Made by a program: the position numbers and the translations under genes. Below, piece by piece: positions 1 through 12,404 of a DNA stretch of 64,000 nucleotides. This DNA comes from Athripsodes cinereus (lineage: Eukaryota; Arthropoda; Insecta; Trichoptera; Leptoceridae). Position 1 is the first letter of the stretch. Each line of letters begins with the position of its first letter. Under the pieces are notes generated by a model. The model searched no databases. It was not told where the DNA came from and was given only the letters and a program-made list of their open reading frames with translations. Location: assembly GCA_947579605.1 (NCBI GenBank), contig OX388309.1, forward strand, positions 12,842,713 through 12,906,712, given 5' to 3'.

Positions 1-27
1 TTTCAAACCTGCTCGTCTTTCGGTTAT

Positions 28-156
28 CATCATCAACATCATCGCCCTCAACGCTCCTCTTTGGGAGCACAGGGCAGAAACCAGCCTCCTCCACTCAGAG
101 CGTCTCTGTGCCAATTGCGTCACCTCTTTTCACGACATTCCTTGCGCTCTGATCGG
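28..156 (-). mobile_element. RTE-like LINE 3' stub, 129 bp, with target duplication
   Basis: Minus-strand 3' end of a non-LTR retrotransposon, severely 5'-truncated. Read on the minus strand it encodes the end of a LINE C-terminal domain (VTQLAQRRSEWRRLVS, then LCS), with one in-frame stop where the copy at 12405-12625 has a tryptophan. The tail is a CATCAT-type simple repeat. The 9-bp TTCGGTTAT lies on both sides (19-27 and 157-165), as expected for a target-site duplication. Non-functional relic. Confidence 0.7.
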
Positions 157-165
157 TTCGGTTAT

Positions 166-1538
166 ACTACATATAATATAAAGTAGATACCATTTTTTTT
201 TAAATATATTTATTTTATTCATAAATACACAGTATACATTGATATTACATTAATAAAACAATATAACACATAGTAAAAATGCTCCCTCCATAAGCAACTA
301 AATGCTTGTGCGGAGGGTCGGATTTCAATTATAACATTAACACACATATAAGAATCAGCTAGAAATATTAATACACATATAAGAATTCGTTACAAATAGC
401 AAACTTTCAGTTCTCATGTACGTTCATCAAACGTTCAACAAAATCTACCAGCACAATACAAAATTAAACCAATACAATTATTCACAACGTCAAAACAATA
501 TACAAATCAGTTGGATCAATTTTCCTCTCATCAACATTAACACAAACACACATACACAGAAATACATCAATAAATAAATACAATGTAGGTATAAAAGTTT
601 ATCCATATTTGCCATTTATTCAGGGATATTAATTGGGTGTTACGTGACAAAATTATTTTAATTATTTATCAAAACATTTTTTTAAATTATCAAAACTTAA
701 TAATCATTTGTTTTAAAAATACTTTTCAGTTACATTACACGCAAAAGAAGTGAACGACCATTTTATTTTAGGCAAACCTATTCCAATGAATCCAATTAAT
801 TATCTGTATCTGAATCAAATTAACATATTCTAGCTAAAATGGTAAATATTCTATTAATATATGAAAGCTATCCTATTACAAAATTTATACATATTTACAA
901 AACGTTGTTTTTTGCGCTTGCTTATTGTTTTTTTGAATTGAGAATATAATATCGACTATTTATATTTCAAATCCATACGTGTATTCACAAAAATATTCAA
1001 TTGGCTCTTCTGTCTCAAATATTATGCAATTTACATAATTATAAGATTTTTATTTTTACAACTCAACATTATACTTTGGTGTCTACATTACACATTTTAC
1101 TTATGAATCTCGCATATAAGGCGAAGGAATGACCACTTCACCTTGTTTGGTAGTTCCCCAGATGAGATTGATTGTATATCCAGCATGAAATACTCATTCT
1201 TAGGTGTTCTAGAGAAATGCCTACAAATGAATCTGTAATTGTGATTCATGAAAGATAATTTTAAAGCCTTCCATATGACGCCTAGTAGTTTAATTTAACA
1301 GAGCACACCTTGTGAAATAAATTAATGAATTGCGGCCTTGTGTCTCATCTGGAGAACTACTAAATGAGATGACATTGTGTTTTATAAGCCTATCATGAGT
1401 ATTTTATAATTCACATAGTTTAATGATTTTGAAGACTCTCGGAAAGGTTGTCTAATTGGGGACCGAATATTTTCTATCAGTCCAATATTCATAATATTCG
1501 ATTTAGAAGACGATTATCATGTGGATTCCTAATTTTGA
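166..1538. other. AT-rich DNA without a recognisable gene
   Basis: No convincing reading frame. A T-run followed by TTTATTTTATT near 190-215 looks like the reverse complement of a polyadenylated 3' end, so part of 190-600 may be the 3' UTR of a minus-strand retroposon, but no coding motif supports this. The rest is unstructured AT-rich sequence. Confidence 0.4.
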
Positions 1539-2164
1539 ATACCTACTAGTGATGTAACGAATGTCTGATTTTGGATATTCGCGAATGCGAATGCGAATGC
1601 GAATATTTCATGCCGACATTCGCGAATGCGAATGCGAATGCGAATATTGACTTGAAAATGGTATAGGAATTTGAAATATTCCAAAACTCCTCGGTTTTCT
1701 TAAAGAATATTTTCTTGCAATACCTTTTTCCACAATGTACCGGGTAAGTATCCGGTACTTTCACCGAATTACTGATTTGTTTCTTCATTTACATGGTACA
1801 CAACAGATGAAAGACATATAAATATAAACATGTAAGCGACAAAAACATTCCAATAGTCTTACATCGAAACAGTGCATACTTCAGCAATAACACACAAAAC
1901 AATTATAGAAAATCTTACACATAATATAGGTATTAATTCACAATACATCCAATCACCCATTCCTATTACAAATCGCTGCTCACCCAATTTCGCACACATA
2001 TGTACCTAATACATTCATTCGCACAAACACATTCACACTTCACTAATGTATGCAATAACAATACAAAAAAACTCTTAAAAAAGAAAAATCAAAAATTTAA
2101 AAATTTAAAAAAGAGTCTAAAAATTAATTCTATCCCAAACACTTTACATTTTATCAAACATATA

Positions 2165-5100
2165 CATTTTTTTTTATATTTATTTCATCTTATTCTACCC
2201 TCAACTCTCCTTTCTCACAAACCTGACTAATTGGCACTTTAAAATTCTATAAACAGGGTTTCTTGAGTCTGCAATCGTTTTTGTTTTTTTTTAATGTAGA
2301 ACGGAAAACAAGATCTTGTTAAAGGAAGCATTCTAAAGTTAATCCTATCTAAAATATTAGGCACATCGTATTCGGACAAGCATATTTTTCTCAGGTTGCA
2401 TGCATCCAGCAAAACTCTTCACAATTCCAATTTAGGCAAATCTTTAATAAATACGGGATAATGCAATCTCTTCCTAACCAAACGAATGAATTTAGACTGA
2501 GTTCTCTCAACTTGATCGACATATTTTTTAAAATGTGGATTCCATACAGAGGAACAGTCCTCCAGCTTGGAGCGAAACAACGATAAGTACAAGTACAAAT
2601 ACGATTCATATAACCTAAATGACTTTGTAGATCTCAGAATAAATCCCAGTATTTTATTGCTCTCTTCGATAATTTTGTTCACGTGATCATCAAAGTGAAG
2701 CTCAGAGTCAAACACCACACCTAAATCTCTAATCTTATTTACTTCTTTTAAATCATGATTATGGATATTGTAAATTTATCGAATTTTGTTTCTATTTTTG
2801 GTAAAAGAGATCAGATTACACTTCTCCAGATTCAAGTGCAAGTTATTTCTTTTACAGTACTCGTGTAGTCTTTCCAAGTCCTCGTTAAGCATTTCATAGT
2901 CAAACAATAATTGAATTTGACAGTATATTTTTAAATCGTCCGCAAATAATAGAAGCTCTGAGTGGTCAAAGCACTTTTTTATGTTGTTTATGAATATCGT
3001 GAAAAGTAAAGGACCCAAAGAAGACCCCTGAGGGACACCAGATGTAACACTGACACTGCCAGATGAGTAACCGTTAAGTTTAACTGTCATCAATCTATCA
3101 GAAATATATGAGTCAATCCACCTTAGTTGAAAAAAGTCGATGTTCTACTTTATCAAATGCCTTTTGAAAGCCGATATAAATGGCATCCAACTGTATACGA
3201 TTGTCCATAGCTGAGAAAAAAAATCAGATTTGTTACTGTCGATCTTCCACTCATGAATCCATGCTGCTCTACAAGAAGATACGGCTTCAGGAAAAAAGTA
3301 ATTTGTTCACGAACCATACCCTCAAATATTTTTGAAATAGGTGATAGAATTAAAATTGGTCTGTAGTTACGAACGTCCGATTTGCTGCCAGATTTATGCA
3401 AAAGAATAATACTAGCCATCTTCCATTTGCATGGAAAGCATCCTTCTTGTAAACTCCTAATTTATTTATCGTGTCGAAACCCAGAGAAAAAACCCATCAA
3501 ACTGATTTCCAGTACTGCGCAAAACGCGCAGCAGGTGGAGATGCGTCAAAAATATCCTCCATAGTGCAAGTGACAGGGCACAATGGACACTCCAACAAGT
3601 GTGGCATAGTCTGTGCTGCACCACAGTCACACGCTCCGGATTCGTCCTGTAGGAAGCCCAATCGTTCTCTATTGTCGCGGCAGTTTCCTACACCAGATCT
3701 CAGTCAATTTAGGGTTTTCCATGTCCCATAGTCTAGTTTGCCTCCTGCAGCAAGGTGTTCTAATAAATGTCAGATACAATGGTTTGGTTAAATGACTTAC
3801 ACATCTCTTTAATATATTGGTGCTAGACCATCAGGGCCAACTCCTTTTGTCTCATCTATACCTAATAAACGTTTATGAATATCAGATTTCAAGATATTAA
3901 CCATGGATAAACATGAGTTAGTTAAAATATTTTCCAATTCTTTAGTATTAGAATCATGCAAATTATTCAGTGAAAATACAGAACCAAAAAACGTCGAAAA
4001 CAAGTTTGCAATTCCCTCTGGATCGCTCGAAGTCTGGTCACCGTCACCCGTTACCCTTGGATAGCCTCTAGATTCTTTAAGGGAATTCACGAATGAAAAG
4101 AAAGACTTGACATTGCCCTTAAGTGACTTCTCAGTGTTATTAATAAAAGACCTATAATCGTGATTCTGCGACAACTTCAACTGAGCTCTTAGTTGAAAAA
4201 ATAAATTGTAGTCAGAATCATTACGGTTCATCTTCAACTTACGCCAAGCCTTAGACTTCTCTTAAACAATAACAGAATTCTATTAGAGAACCATTTGGGA
4301 AAATTATTAGGTGACACCCTCTTCATATGTAGGTGTATGCTTCTCAATTATTGGCAAAACATAACCATAAAAAGATTCAATCATCTTATTCACCGGTCCG
4401 TTTCCCAAAACACTGACCCAATCAACACTTTGTAGTTCAAAATTTATTTCCGAAAAGTTTGACTTAAAGTATATTAATTTCTGGATCATATTTTGAGACA
4501 AATCCTCAGCAATTTCAAACTCATAATCTATCAACAGTGAAGGATAGTGTGAATCCTTACCAACCAGTGGAGAGTCACATCTGGTAACAGAACACGGAAT
4601 AGTTGAAAGAACTAAATCCAAGATAACTTGATTGCTGTTATAAACTCCGTTAGACTGAAACATATTGAGAAAAGATATAGATTCTATCAAATACTGCGCA
4701 ACAGGACACGAATAAGAATACGGAACAAAGATTGAATCAACATCGGGGTCTTTTTTCCATTGGATTGTTGGGATATTGGAATCTCCAATAAGACAAATAT
4801 CCGTTTTGCCGTAATAGCTGATTAAACGTTCAGATATACTTTAAAAAAAGATGTTTTAAGTATCTAAGGATGTGGAAGGCGGTATATACATATACTACAC
4901 CCAGTAGCGGTGAGCATTTTTTCATGCGTTACCGATGAAAAACGAATACTGGTAAAAAAAACTTTCACCAGTATCATCCCAAACAAGAGTGGATGAATAT
5001 CCTAGTGTCCGATCCACAGCAATTAAGACCCCACCTCCATCCCTTTTACCACTCAACATGAAATCCCTATCCTTGCGGTAAACTGTATATTCGTTTTGAA

Positions 5101-5332
5101 AAAGTTCGCTGTCAAATATGCCACAATTTAGCCAAGCTTCCGTCAGAACAATTATATCATAACTATTTGCAAATAAGTTTGCTCTAAACTCCTCGATCTT
5201 AGTCTTCAAGCCCCGAAAATTCTGAGAGAATACTTTAGTGTGGTTCACCTTGTAGTATGATATAAATATTCCTTAAATAGAATATAAAATTATTGTAGGG
5301 CCCTATACTCATAGCAGTTGTAATACTTAAAA
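2165..5332 (-). pseudogene. CR1/Jockey-like LINE, 5'-truncated and decayed (endonuclease + RT)
   Basis: Minus-strand non-LTR retrotransposon relic. In protein order: APE endonuclease start (FSQNFRGLKTK, IIVLTEAWLN, GGGVLIAV) at 5248-4922; endonuclease C-terminus and linker at 4690-4307; pre-RT segment ending GVGPDGLAPIY at 4237-3809; RT fingers (ASIILLHKSGSKSDVRNYRP) at 3419-3153; RT palm with SGVPQGSSLGPLLFTIFIN and the catalytic box LLLFADDLKIY at 3093-2776; thumb/C-terminus at 2718-2400, decaying toward 2250. The pieces lie in different frames with stops, so it is dead. A poly-A tail (T-run on the plus strand) follows 2165. CAAACATATA (10 bp) is present at 2155-2164 and 5333-5342, a likely target duplication. 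ORF1 is missing. The RT is interrupted near 3471-3761 by another LINE. The clade is inferred from motifs only. Confidence 0.85.
3471..3761 (-). pseudogene. LINE 3' end nested inside the CR1/Jockey-like RT
   Basis: A minus-strand insertion that splits the host LINE between PLYLTFI (3762 onward on its minus strand) and the SLQEGCFPCKW segment at about 3455. Its reading frame gives GGKLDYGTWKTLN, RLRSGVGNCRDNRERLGF, then a C-terminal zinc-finger-like stretch (CDCGAAQTMPHLLECPLCP) and a stop after AARFAQYWKSV. This Cys/His arrangement is typical of the extreme C-terminus of certain LINE ORF2 proteins. One in-frame TGA interrupts it. No clear target duplication was found, so the boundaries are good to about 10 bp. 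Confidence 0.75.
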
Positions 5333-5589
5333 CAAACATATAAATTAAATCTCCACAAATGCATATTTCTCCTAATAATAATAACATCATCAAGCAAACG
5401 AACACAGGAAACAATACAACAAATGTGGCCAACACGGAACAGACCAGATACTTTATTACTAAAATAATATTCGCAAAACATTCGCATATTTTTTTGCGAA
5501 TGCGAATGCGAATGCGAATACTTTGAAATATGCGAATATTCGCGAATGCGAATGCGAATGCGAATATTCGTTACATCACTAATACCTAC

Positions 5590-6391
5590 ATATATAATAT
5601 ACAAGTTGATATGAAAATTATTCATAAAAAATGTTCACATAATTACCGCTATAAGTATATACTTTATTTTCAAGATTATTGATCTCAGGTTTGATCACTT
5701 ATAAAATAGTCCTTCCTACCTTTAAAAAAATTCAAGAACGGAAAAACTTATTGAAAGAACAATACAAAATGTTCTCCAACTTATCCTTCAGCTGTCTTCT
5801 TTCTATACGTATACTTTAGATTTCCGGTCTAACCTTCTTCTAAAAATAAACCCGAAGTATACACGAAAGAATATTCTTTTTTAATTCTACAGAGTGTTAT
5901 ATCTGTATTCATTATGTTAAACTCCACATATTATATTAAAAACAAACAATTAAAAATCCATATATTAAAAACAAATAAAAGTATGATTGAAAGTTTTACT
6001 TTTAAACTGGTTTTATTTGAAAACGACAGTGCATGTCGAAACCTAAGTCACTATAATAAAGTAACTAGTAAAACTTTAAATAATATTTTTCTTTCTTGCA
6101 ATTTCTTCCTTAAATTTCACTTTTGCATTTTTATGTTTTTGTGATGTTCGATAATAATAATAACAAGACAATTTTTAGATGCGCCGTTTTGTGGAAAAAA
6201 ATCACTCAAGAATCATAACACCTCCTGAAAACAATAGGGTCTCTAACCCTGCCTTGAATACTTCCACACTCTCCAGAGTGTCTCGCAAATCATTCGATGA
6301 AGTATTTCTAGTCCTTAAATATTTTGTAACAGTTTTAGCAAATAACTTGTACGTAGGATATGCTTAACTCAAAATTTATTCTAAGTTTATA
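5590..6391. other. AT-rich DNA without a recognisable gene
   Basis: Short frames here are low-complexity K/N/F/I-rich translations with no conserved motif. I see no repeat or RNA signal. Confidence 0.4.
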
Positions 6392-6564
6392 TTTTTTTTT
6401 ACAAAGATATATCTGGGTTTGTTTTAAACCCAAATACAACCTTATACACCTTTCACACTAAGTCAAAAGCTTGTGCCGTGAAAGGGGAGTTTGCCAACAC
6501 TGGGATCGAACCACGGACCCCTTGTTCTGAAGGCCGAGACTCTACCTCCAGGCTACCGACTCTT
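6392..6564 (-). mobile_element. tRNA-derived SINE (family A), full-length copy
   Basis: Minus-strand copy of a SINE of about 170 bp. The 5' tRNA-like head reads GGTAGCCTGGAGGTAGAGTC (box A-like), followed by a box B, GGTTCGATCCC. The body contains CCCCTTTCACGGCACAAGC and GGTGTATAAGGTTGTATTTG, and it ends in a poly-A-like stretch (T-run at 6392-6400). Other copies lie at 27911-28080 (plus), 29892-29997 (minus, 5'-truncated) and 17099-17460 (minus, interrupted). RNA polymerase III transcription is inferred from the box A/B match. Confidence 0.8.
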
Positions 6565-6739
6565 TAAAACAATGGAATCGGAAAACAAAATGTTTCAACT
6601 TAATTTTATGGAGGATTTTCCTCTTGAGCCCTCCCGTATGAAGAGCCCTCAAGAATAGTTTGGATGATATATAAACTGACACAGCCATTATATTCACGGG
6701 TGAGGGAAGGTACAACCCTGTGTAAGTGTGGGCGTATCG

Positions 6740-6900
6740 AGACATTTATCATCGTCAATTCAGCGATGAAGTTTGTCTCCCATTACAAATGTTTTTACTT
6801 TTATTGATAAGGAGAAGAGAACTAGAATGTTTATTACATATGATTGGTCCGCTGGCTTCCTCAATTGTGAGAAACGACGTGATGGTATGAATGAATGAAA
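6740..6900 (+). mobile_element. SINE-like repeat (family X) with ATGA tail
   Basis: Begins around AATTCAGCGATGA and ends GACGTGATGGT followed by ATGA repeats. It is clearly related to 19692-19859, with more diverged copies at 16356-16444, 18585-18735 and 27790-27890. Its 3' end resembles the TACCCCACTTG...GCGTGA tail of the LINE fragments at 19365-19575 and 41250-41840, suggesting it borrows a LINE 3' end. No tRNA-like head is obvious. Confidence 0.55.
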
Positions 6901-7752
6901 AATAAAAAGACATTATTTTAAAGTTACGTGTTGATTGAAAGAAATCAGAATGCATTCACGAAAAATTATGCCTTTATAATTGAGTATCTATGCAAAAGAG
7001 GTATTAAGGATAAGTTTTTTAGCATATCATCATCTTTACTTTTTAAACTGGTACTGCAGTGCGCAAGAATGCATGTATATGAACCTACGCTTTTCTAGTT
7101 TTTGCGCCCTTTAAAATTTCGTCAACCACAACCTTTAACTTTCATGGCCTCCACGTCGTCTTTTAAAATTTCTCATCAAATGAGTTGGAAGATTTTATTT
7201 TTATTTCCAAATGAAAATATGAAACCGTGATATGAAATATCGCAGACTTTATTATTGGTCGTATGTGATATATTGTTGGTGATATGTTGTTGGGTTAACA
7301 GAAATTAAATTGCAGATTAAGTTGAAGTTGAAAGTATACATGGTTTGCTTGTTACCTATGTGACTATGTAGTAGCTGCATTTCACAATTGCTCTGCTTAC
7401 ATATTGTATAAGCGAGTTTAATACATACGTTCATCAGCAAGTAGCTAATTACTGAAACCAAATGTTAACATTGTAACATCTAATCACAAAACATATTCTA
7501 AAGGACGTACGTTCGAACAGATTCTACAGCAAACCTGTGTTGCAACTATCAGTTTAATAAATGTATTATCAGTGGTACCAATCGTGCAAATTGAGACAAA
7601 TATTTAAATTTCCTACGTGAAATTATTGAAACGTAGTAACTATCATATTACAAAGGGTTTTATAAATTTAGTTTGTGAAGTTGTTTCAAATTTATTGTTG
7701 AATGAGGCACAAAAGGATCATGTTTTTTTTGTGTTTATTGTGAATATATAAA

Positions 7753-8200
7753 GAAGAAAGTCTACGAAGTATCCTCCCAGTGACAACATATGGACTAGAA
7801 TCCATATCGCTAACTGCAGCAAGTGTCCGCAAGCTAAAATGCTCACATATATCTATGGAAAGACGAATGTTAGGGGTGAGTCTGAGAGATAAAATTAGAA
7901 ATGAAGACAGACACCCAACAAAAGTCACAGATATTATGGATCGTGTTGCAAATCTTAAGTGGCAAATGGCGGGTCATGTTGTGAGACGAAACGACGGTAG
8001 ATGGACTCCTAGAATCCTCAAATGGCGACCATGGAGTAGCAAAAGAAGCATCGGCAGACCACAAAAGAGATGGACTGACGACATTACTCCAATCGCGGGA
8101 AGGAAATGGATACAGAGGGCACAGGACCGCAACGATTGGAAGAGTTTGGAAGAGGCCTATATCCAGCAGTGGAGAGATGGCTGACTAAGAAGAAGAAGAA
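7753..8200 (+). pseudogene. RTE-type LINE 3' fragment with 13-bp target duplication
   Basis: A 448-bp 5'-truncated plus-strand LINE insertion. The main frame (about 7780-8184) encodes the post-RT C-terminal region: LPVTTYGLESISLT, MERRMLGVSLRDKIRNED, LKWQMAGHVVRRNDGRW, IGRPQKRWTDDI, and the end DRNDWKSLEEAYIQQWRDG before the stop. It then runs into an AAGAAG repeat tail, as usual for this LINE group. GTGAATATATAAA is exactly repeated at 7740-7752 and 8201-8213. The first codons (VYE) are in another frame, so even this piece carries an indel. Dead on arrival, and relatively young because the duplication is perfect. Confidence 0.88.
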
Positions 8201-8213
8201 GTGAATATATAAA

Positions 8214-11200
8214 ATATAATAAAGATGTGTTTGTACAACAATTTCAAATAGGTAATTAAAAATGAAATAATGATGGATGAGAGTAATATATCACGACGTG
8301 GTATTGTAAAATTATCTTATTGAATTTCAAAGCAGGTCCTAATAGAATAATAGTGAATCTTCTCTTTGTTTATTGAAGAAAATGCTTTAATTATTAATAA
8401 TAACTTGTGATGTGAATAATTAATTAATCTTAATACTAAACGTGTCGCAGCCAATCTAATTTAAAGATAATATCTCGCGAGATCTGTTATAATATAGATA
8501 GATAATATTATTATTTAAATATTGTACCTAATCTGATCCCATATGATTTACGATAAATTAATTGTATTTTATTTGGGTAGGTGTAAGTATGTACATAGAT
8601 AGTTCCACACAGCATTATGTAAAGATAATCCATGTTCTGTGACTAAAACCTTAATTTACAATACTCTCGGAGATCCTTGTGTTTAATAAGTCATCTCACC
8701 CCCTGTTGAAAACTTCACAGCTGTTTGATTTGCCTTATGTTATTTGTAATTTACGACCACTCGGTTGTCTGAAACATAAAGTGTGCTTAGGCTAATTTTG
8801 AGGTTAGTCCTGCGTAATAATATCTTTCAACAGAGCCTAATAATAATCCCCATCATTTTTTATTTTTATTGTGGCTTTTATGACTCCATAAGTTTTATCA
8901 CGTATTTAAAATCCTTTATTTAGACAATAACAAGATCTACTAAACCGCGGACGCCACACTTGTACAATGGGTACAAACAAGGAAATTATTCATTTAATTA
9001 TGCTACACTTTTTACGAATAAAAATAATTCGTCATAGTCATTTTTCCTATTTCTTGTTTTATTTATGAAAAAACACTCAAAGATAATAGGAGGAAAACAG
9101 ATATCAAATTTTCCCTAATGGCCATTAAAGTCAACTTCTTCATTTTTCAACAGCTTGACACCATAGACACAATTACATCATTAAAGGTTTGACAAGGATA
9201 ATCATGTTTCTATGTTTAATTATTTGTAATGTATTAAATTGTCCAATGTCAGGAATTTTGTGTACTAACAAGGGTATCCAACTAATCTTAAGGCTTGTTT
9301 GAAAATATCCGATGGGACCTTATGTTACACTCAGAACATAAAACATCAGACTAACATTGGTTGAAATTCAATCTCAAATGTTCTACTCAAATTTACAAGT
9401 AGGTAACTATTCCTTAAATTTTGCTGATATAATATCATGAATGAGCATCATGACAGAGATGGTCGATTGATGTTTACGACAACATTCTGACTTGTTATCT
9501 GAATCTTTAAGTAATACAGTATATATTGAATTATACATAAACTCAAAGAAAATGTATATTTAGAAATGACAACTAGAGATTTCTGAAATTAGTTCTGATT
9601 ATTTCACAAAACTATCAATTTGTTCAAAAGAACACGTTCATAATAATAGTAAGTAGATAGATGCATGGAAAATTTCAATTTTAACACTTACATAGTAGAA
9701 TTCTGAATTCCTCTTTTTTTTGTGAGGAAAATAATTTAGTCAATTATTTTTTTTTTGTGAGGAAAATTACTTAGCCAACAATATTATCTTATAAACAATA
9801 TTAATTTTATATTCCTATCATAATACCTGCAAATTACATGTTCCAAGAAAGCGTGTGTAGTAGCACATCTACTATTTGATTTGCAATTATTTTTTTGTTT
9901 ATTTTAAATATTTTATACTGATTAAATTGACTAAAATATATAAATAATTTTTTGTGGTTTTATTCAGTGTAACGAGTTTGTGAGCCACTAAGTAATATAT
10001 TTATACTCGTTATAACATTACTAGATGAAATGGGGTTTTTATAGTCCTTGTCAAACATTATAACGTTACATTAAGATAATATTACAAATATTTTATTAAA
10101 TAGAGTCAGATTTAGAAAATGATAGAATTGACTTTTTGTGACCTGGAAAAGTAATGCAAAAGGGTGTAATAAAAAAGTACCAAATCCAATAAAAAATGAA
10201 AGAAAATAAAAAGGTGACAAGCAAAAAGTATAAAAGAAGGTTTTTAAGATAAATCAAAAGGAAATGACAACTTCCTTGAATCAGACGTTGGGAGCTTTTT
10301 CGAAATTAAGTTTCATAATAATAAATAGATTTGTGTCGGGATGTCGGAGAGTTTTTTCGTTTTCTAATAAATGATAAGCCCTCACAATCAATTCCATACA
10401 TAGGTATGTACATACGAAATACTAAAATATGTCCTAATAATATAGTGGGTACCTGCATATTCAAATAATGAGATGGGATATATGCGCTTGTGAGTGTACT
10501 AAAGAATATGAAAATATTATTTCTAAAATCAAAGCATTAGGTATTATTATTGTATAACTTTTTATAACCCAAATAAGTTTCAAATACTTATGCGTGAATA
10601 CGTTATACAAAACAATGGTAAAATTTTCTTTGGCTAAAGTTGTATAAAAAAGTTATAGCTTCTACTTACGGCTTTGGCATAAATGGATTTATGTTTGCGT
10701 AAAATATATTTTTTAGCTTATAAAACTCAAATACTATAGATATAAAGCTTTGTACTTTGGAATTGCAATTCAAACAGTTCTCACAGGTTTCACGTTACTT
10801 TTGTTTTATTTTTTAGTAGCGCAGAATTAATTCATTTGTAAAATGAGGAAAATCACAACACATCTTAACATAAGCGCTCTTCATAATGTACTAAAAGTAT
10901 TTCAATTCTGTACATGGGTAATTCAATGAACAAGAACAATATAGAGTAAAGAATAAATAAATATTCTTCTTTTCATAGTGTCGTCTCATTTGAGAAGGTA
11001 GGTAATCATAATGACTATTTCCTCCTTGTTGACTGCTGCCCTTAACAGCAATGCCGTGATACTTCTGAACCGTTAACTTAAATTGTGCTGAAAAGAGATT
11101 CTTCACCTTGGTATTTTTCCATTAATTAGTTGCGGGAGTATATTTCTAGTCTCATCATATGATCAAACTATACAGTTTTCTTGAAAAATAATTTCATAAC

Positions 11201-11218
11201 GAATTGTTTCTCTCCAAA
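8214..11218. other. AT-rich DNA without a recognisable gene
   Basis: No convincing reading frame or repeat head. A short imperfect tandem duplication (TTTTTTTTGTGAGGAAAAT, period about 41 bp) lies at 9712-9765. Otherwise only homopolymer-rich sequence. Confidence 0.4.
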
Positions 11219-11229
11219 TTATTTTAAGT

Positions 11230-11541
11230 CTTCTTCTTCTCCTTGGGCAATTATTAGTCCCACATGGTGGTGGGGTCTGCCTTTCTTGTTTGGTTACGCC
11301 ACTTGGTTCTGTCGAGCGCATCCTCATGGGAAACATCACAGCTCCTCATGTCTTGTCTCACTACTTCACGCCATCTGCGCTTTGGTCTTCCTCTTGGTCT
11401 CTTGCCGGTAACCTCGATACATTGAGCTTTATTGCCTACATACTCAGGTGGTCTCCTGGCCACATGGCCATACCATCGCAATCTGCTCTCTTGTATTTTA
11501 TCCGAGATATCCCGCACACCCAGACTCCCTCGGATGTATGT
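11230..11541 (-). pseudogene. LINE C-terminal fragment with 11-bp target duplication
   Basis: A 312-bp 5'-truncated minus-strand LINE. The whole fragment is one open frame on the minus strand: GSLGVRDISDKIQESRLRWY, GHVARRPPEYVGNKA, RPRGRPKRRWREVVRQDM, and the end DRTKWRNQTRKADPTTMWD plus stop, then a GAAGAAGAAG tail. This is the RLRWYGHV...GRPKRRW C-terminal pattern of RTE-like non-LTR elements. TTATTTTAAGT is repeated at 11219-11229 and 11542-11552. No ATG start is meaningful because the fragment starts mid-protein. Confidence 0.85.
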
Positions 11542-11552
11542 TTATTTTAAGT

Positions 11553-12404
11553 ATTTTTTCTATAAATCCAGAATTCAAGTGGTTATACCCACAGTTGCAT
11601 TAATCAGTGTCTAGACATCCGTATCACTTAATAACATTGGAAACACATAACAACGTCAATAGGCACTTTGAGATTATATTAAAAATATTATACAGTGAAA
11701 TCAGTATTACCTACTGAAAATGCCAAGAATAATATTCATTACAGATGGGAGAAGGTATTAATTTGATCAACTAAGTAGATACATTAAACTACATTATATC
11801 AATCTTCACAAAGTTGATAAACTTATTCAATTTGAATCAAATAAAAGTGTAATTTTCCCATAAAATACTGATTTAACTAGTTATAACTTGCAACATCTAT
11901 GAGTGACTTTAGTTTAGAAAGTAGCTTCTCTGCCTTTGGCATTATTGAAAAGTTTCCCATGAAATAGGGAAAATTATTATTTCATCGATTAACTCGTATT
12001 ACATAGTTTGCTACGCATCGAGTTCAAAAGCCTAAAGTAAATTGTTTCAGTGTTGTTAACAAAATTGAATGAAACAAAGGTAATCGGGAATATCTACTAT
12101 AAGAAAATTATTAAACCTGGTTTCCAATAAATATATTCAAAGCTGCGTGATTAATTTCTCATTAAGTAGGTACGTTCATTCTCTCGTTGTGTTTTTATTT
12201 TTTTTTTATTCTGTTTCATACGTCCTATCTAAGCTGACTTTATGTATAGGAATGTATAACAAAAAATGTTTAAGATTTACTGGATACCTTCATTTCAATA
12301 TGTACGCCGTTAGTATAAAATTTATACTTATGTACAATAAAGTGTTATATTATTATGATACATTTTATTGTCCATTTACATTAACATCATTTCCAAATAA
12401 CATC
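11553..12404. other. AT-rich DNA without a recognisable gene
   Basis: Only low-complexity frames; the 95-residue plus-strand frame near 12150-12430 runs into the LINE relic and shows no conserved motif. Confidence 0.4.

Larger units (their letters stand above)
1547..5581. mobile_element. hAT-type non-autonomous element carrying nested LINEs
   Basis: Left end TAGTGATGTAACGAAT (1547) and right end, read on the minus strand, TAGTGATGTAACGAAT (from 5581) form terminal inverted repeats. They run into arrays of GCGAATGCGAATGC units on both sides (1575-1645 and 5495-5565). An exact 8-bp direct repeat ATACCTAC flanks it (1539-1546 and 5582-5589); 8 bp is the hAT superfamily hallmark. No transposase is visible. 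Removing the LINE at 2165-5332 and one copy of its duplication leaves about 857 bp, a plausible non-autonomous hAT. Part of the interior (about 1655-1770) also occurs at 14010-14120. Confidence 0.85.

Noticed and set aside
3471..3761. Plus-strand small protein genes (60-86 codons)
   Set aside because: These frames are antisense to a minus-strand LINE C-terminus with a clear Cys/His motif.
11181..11614. Overlapping plus-strand frames of 60-86 codons
   Set aside because: Antisense shadows of the minus-strand LINE fragment 11230-11541.
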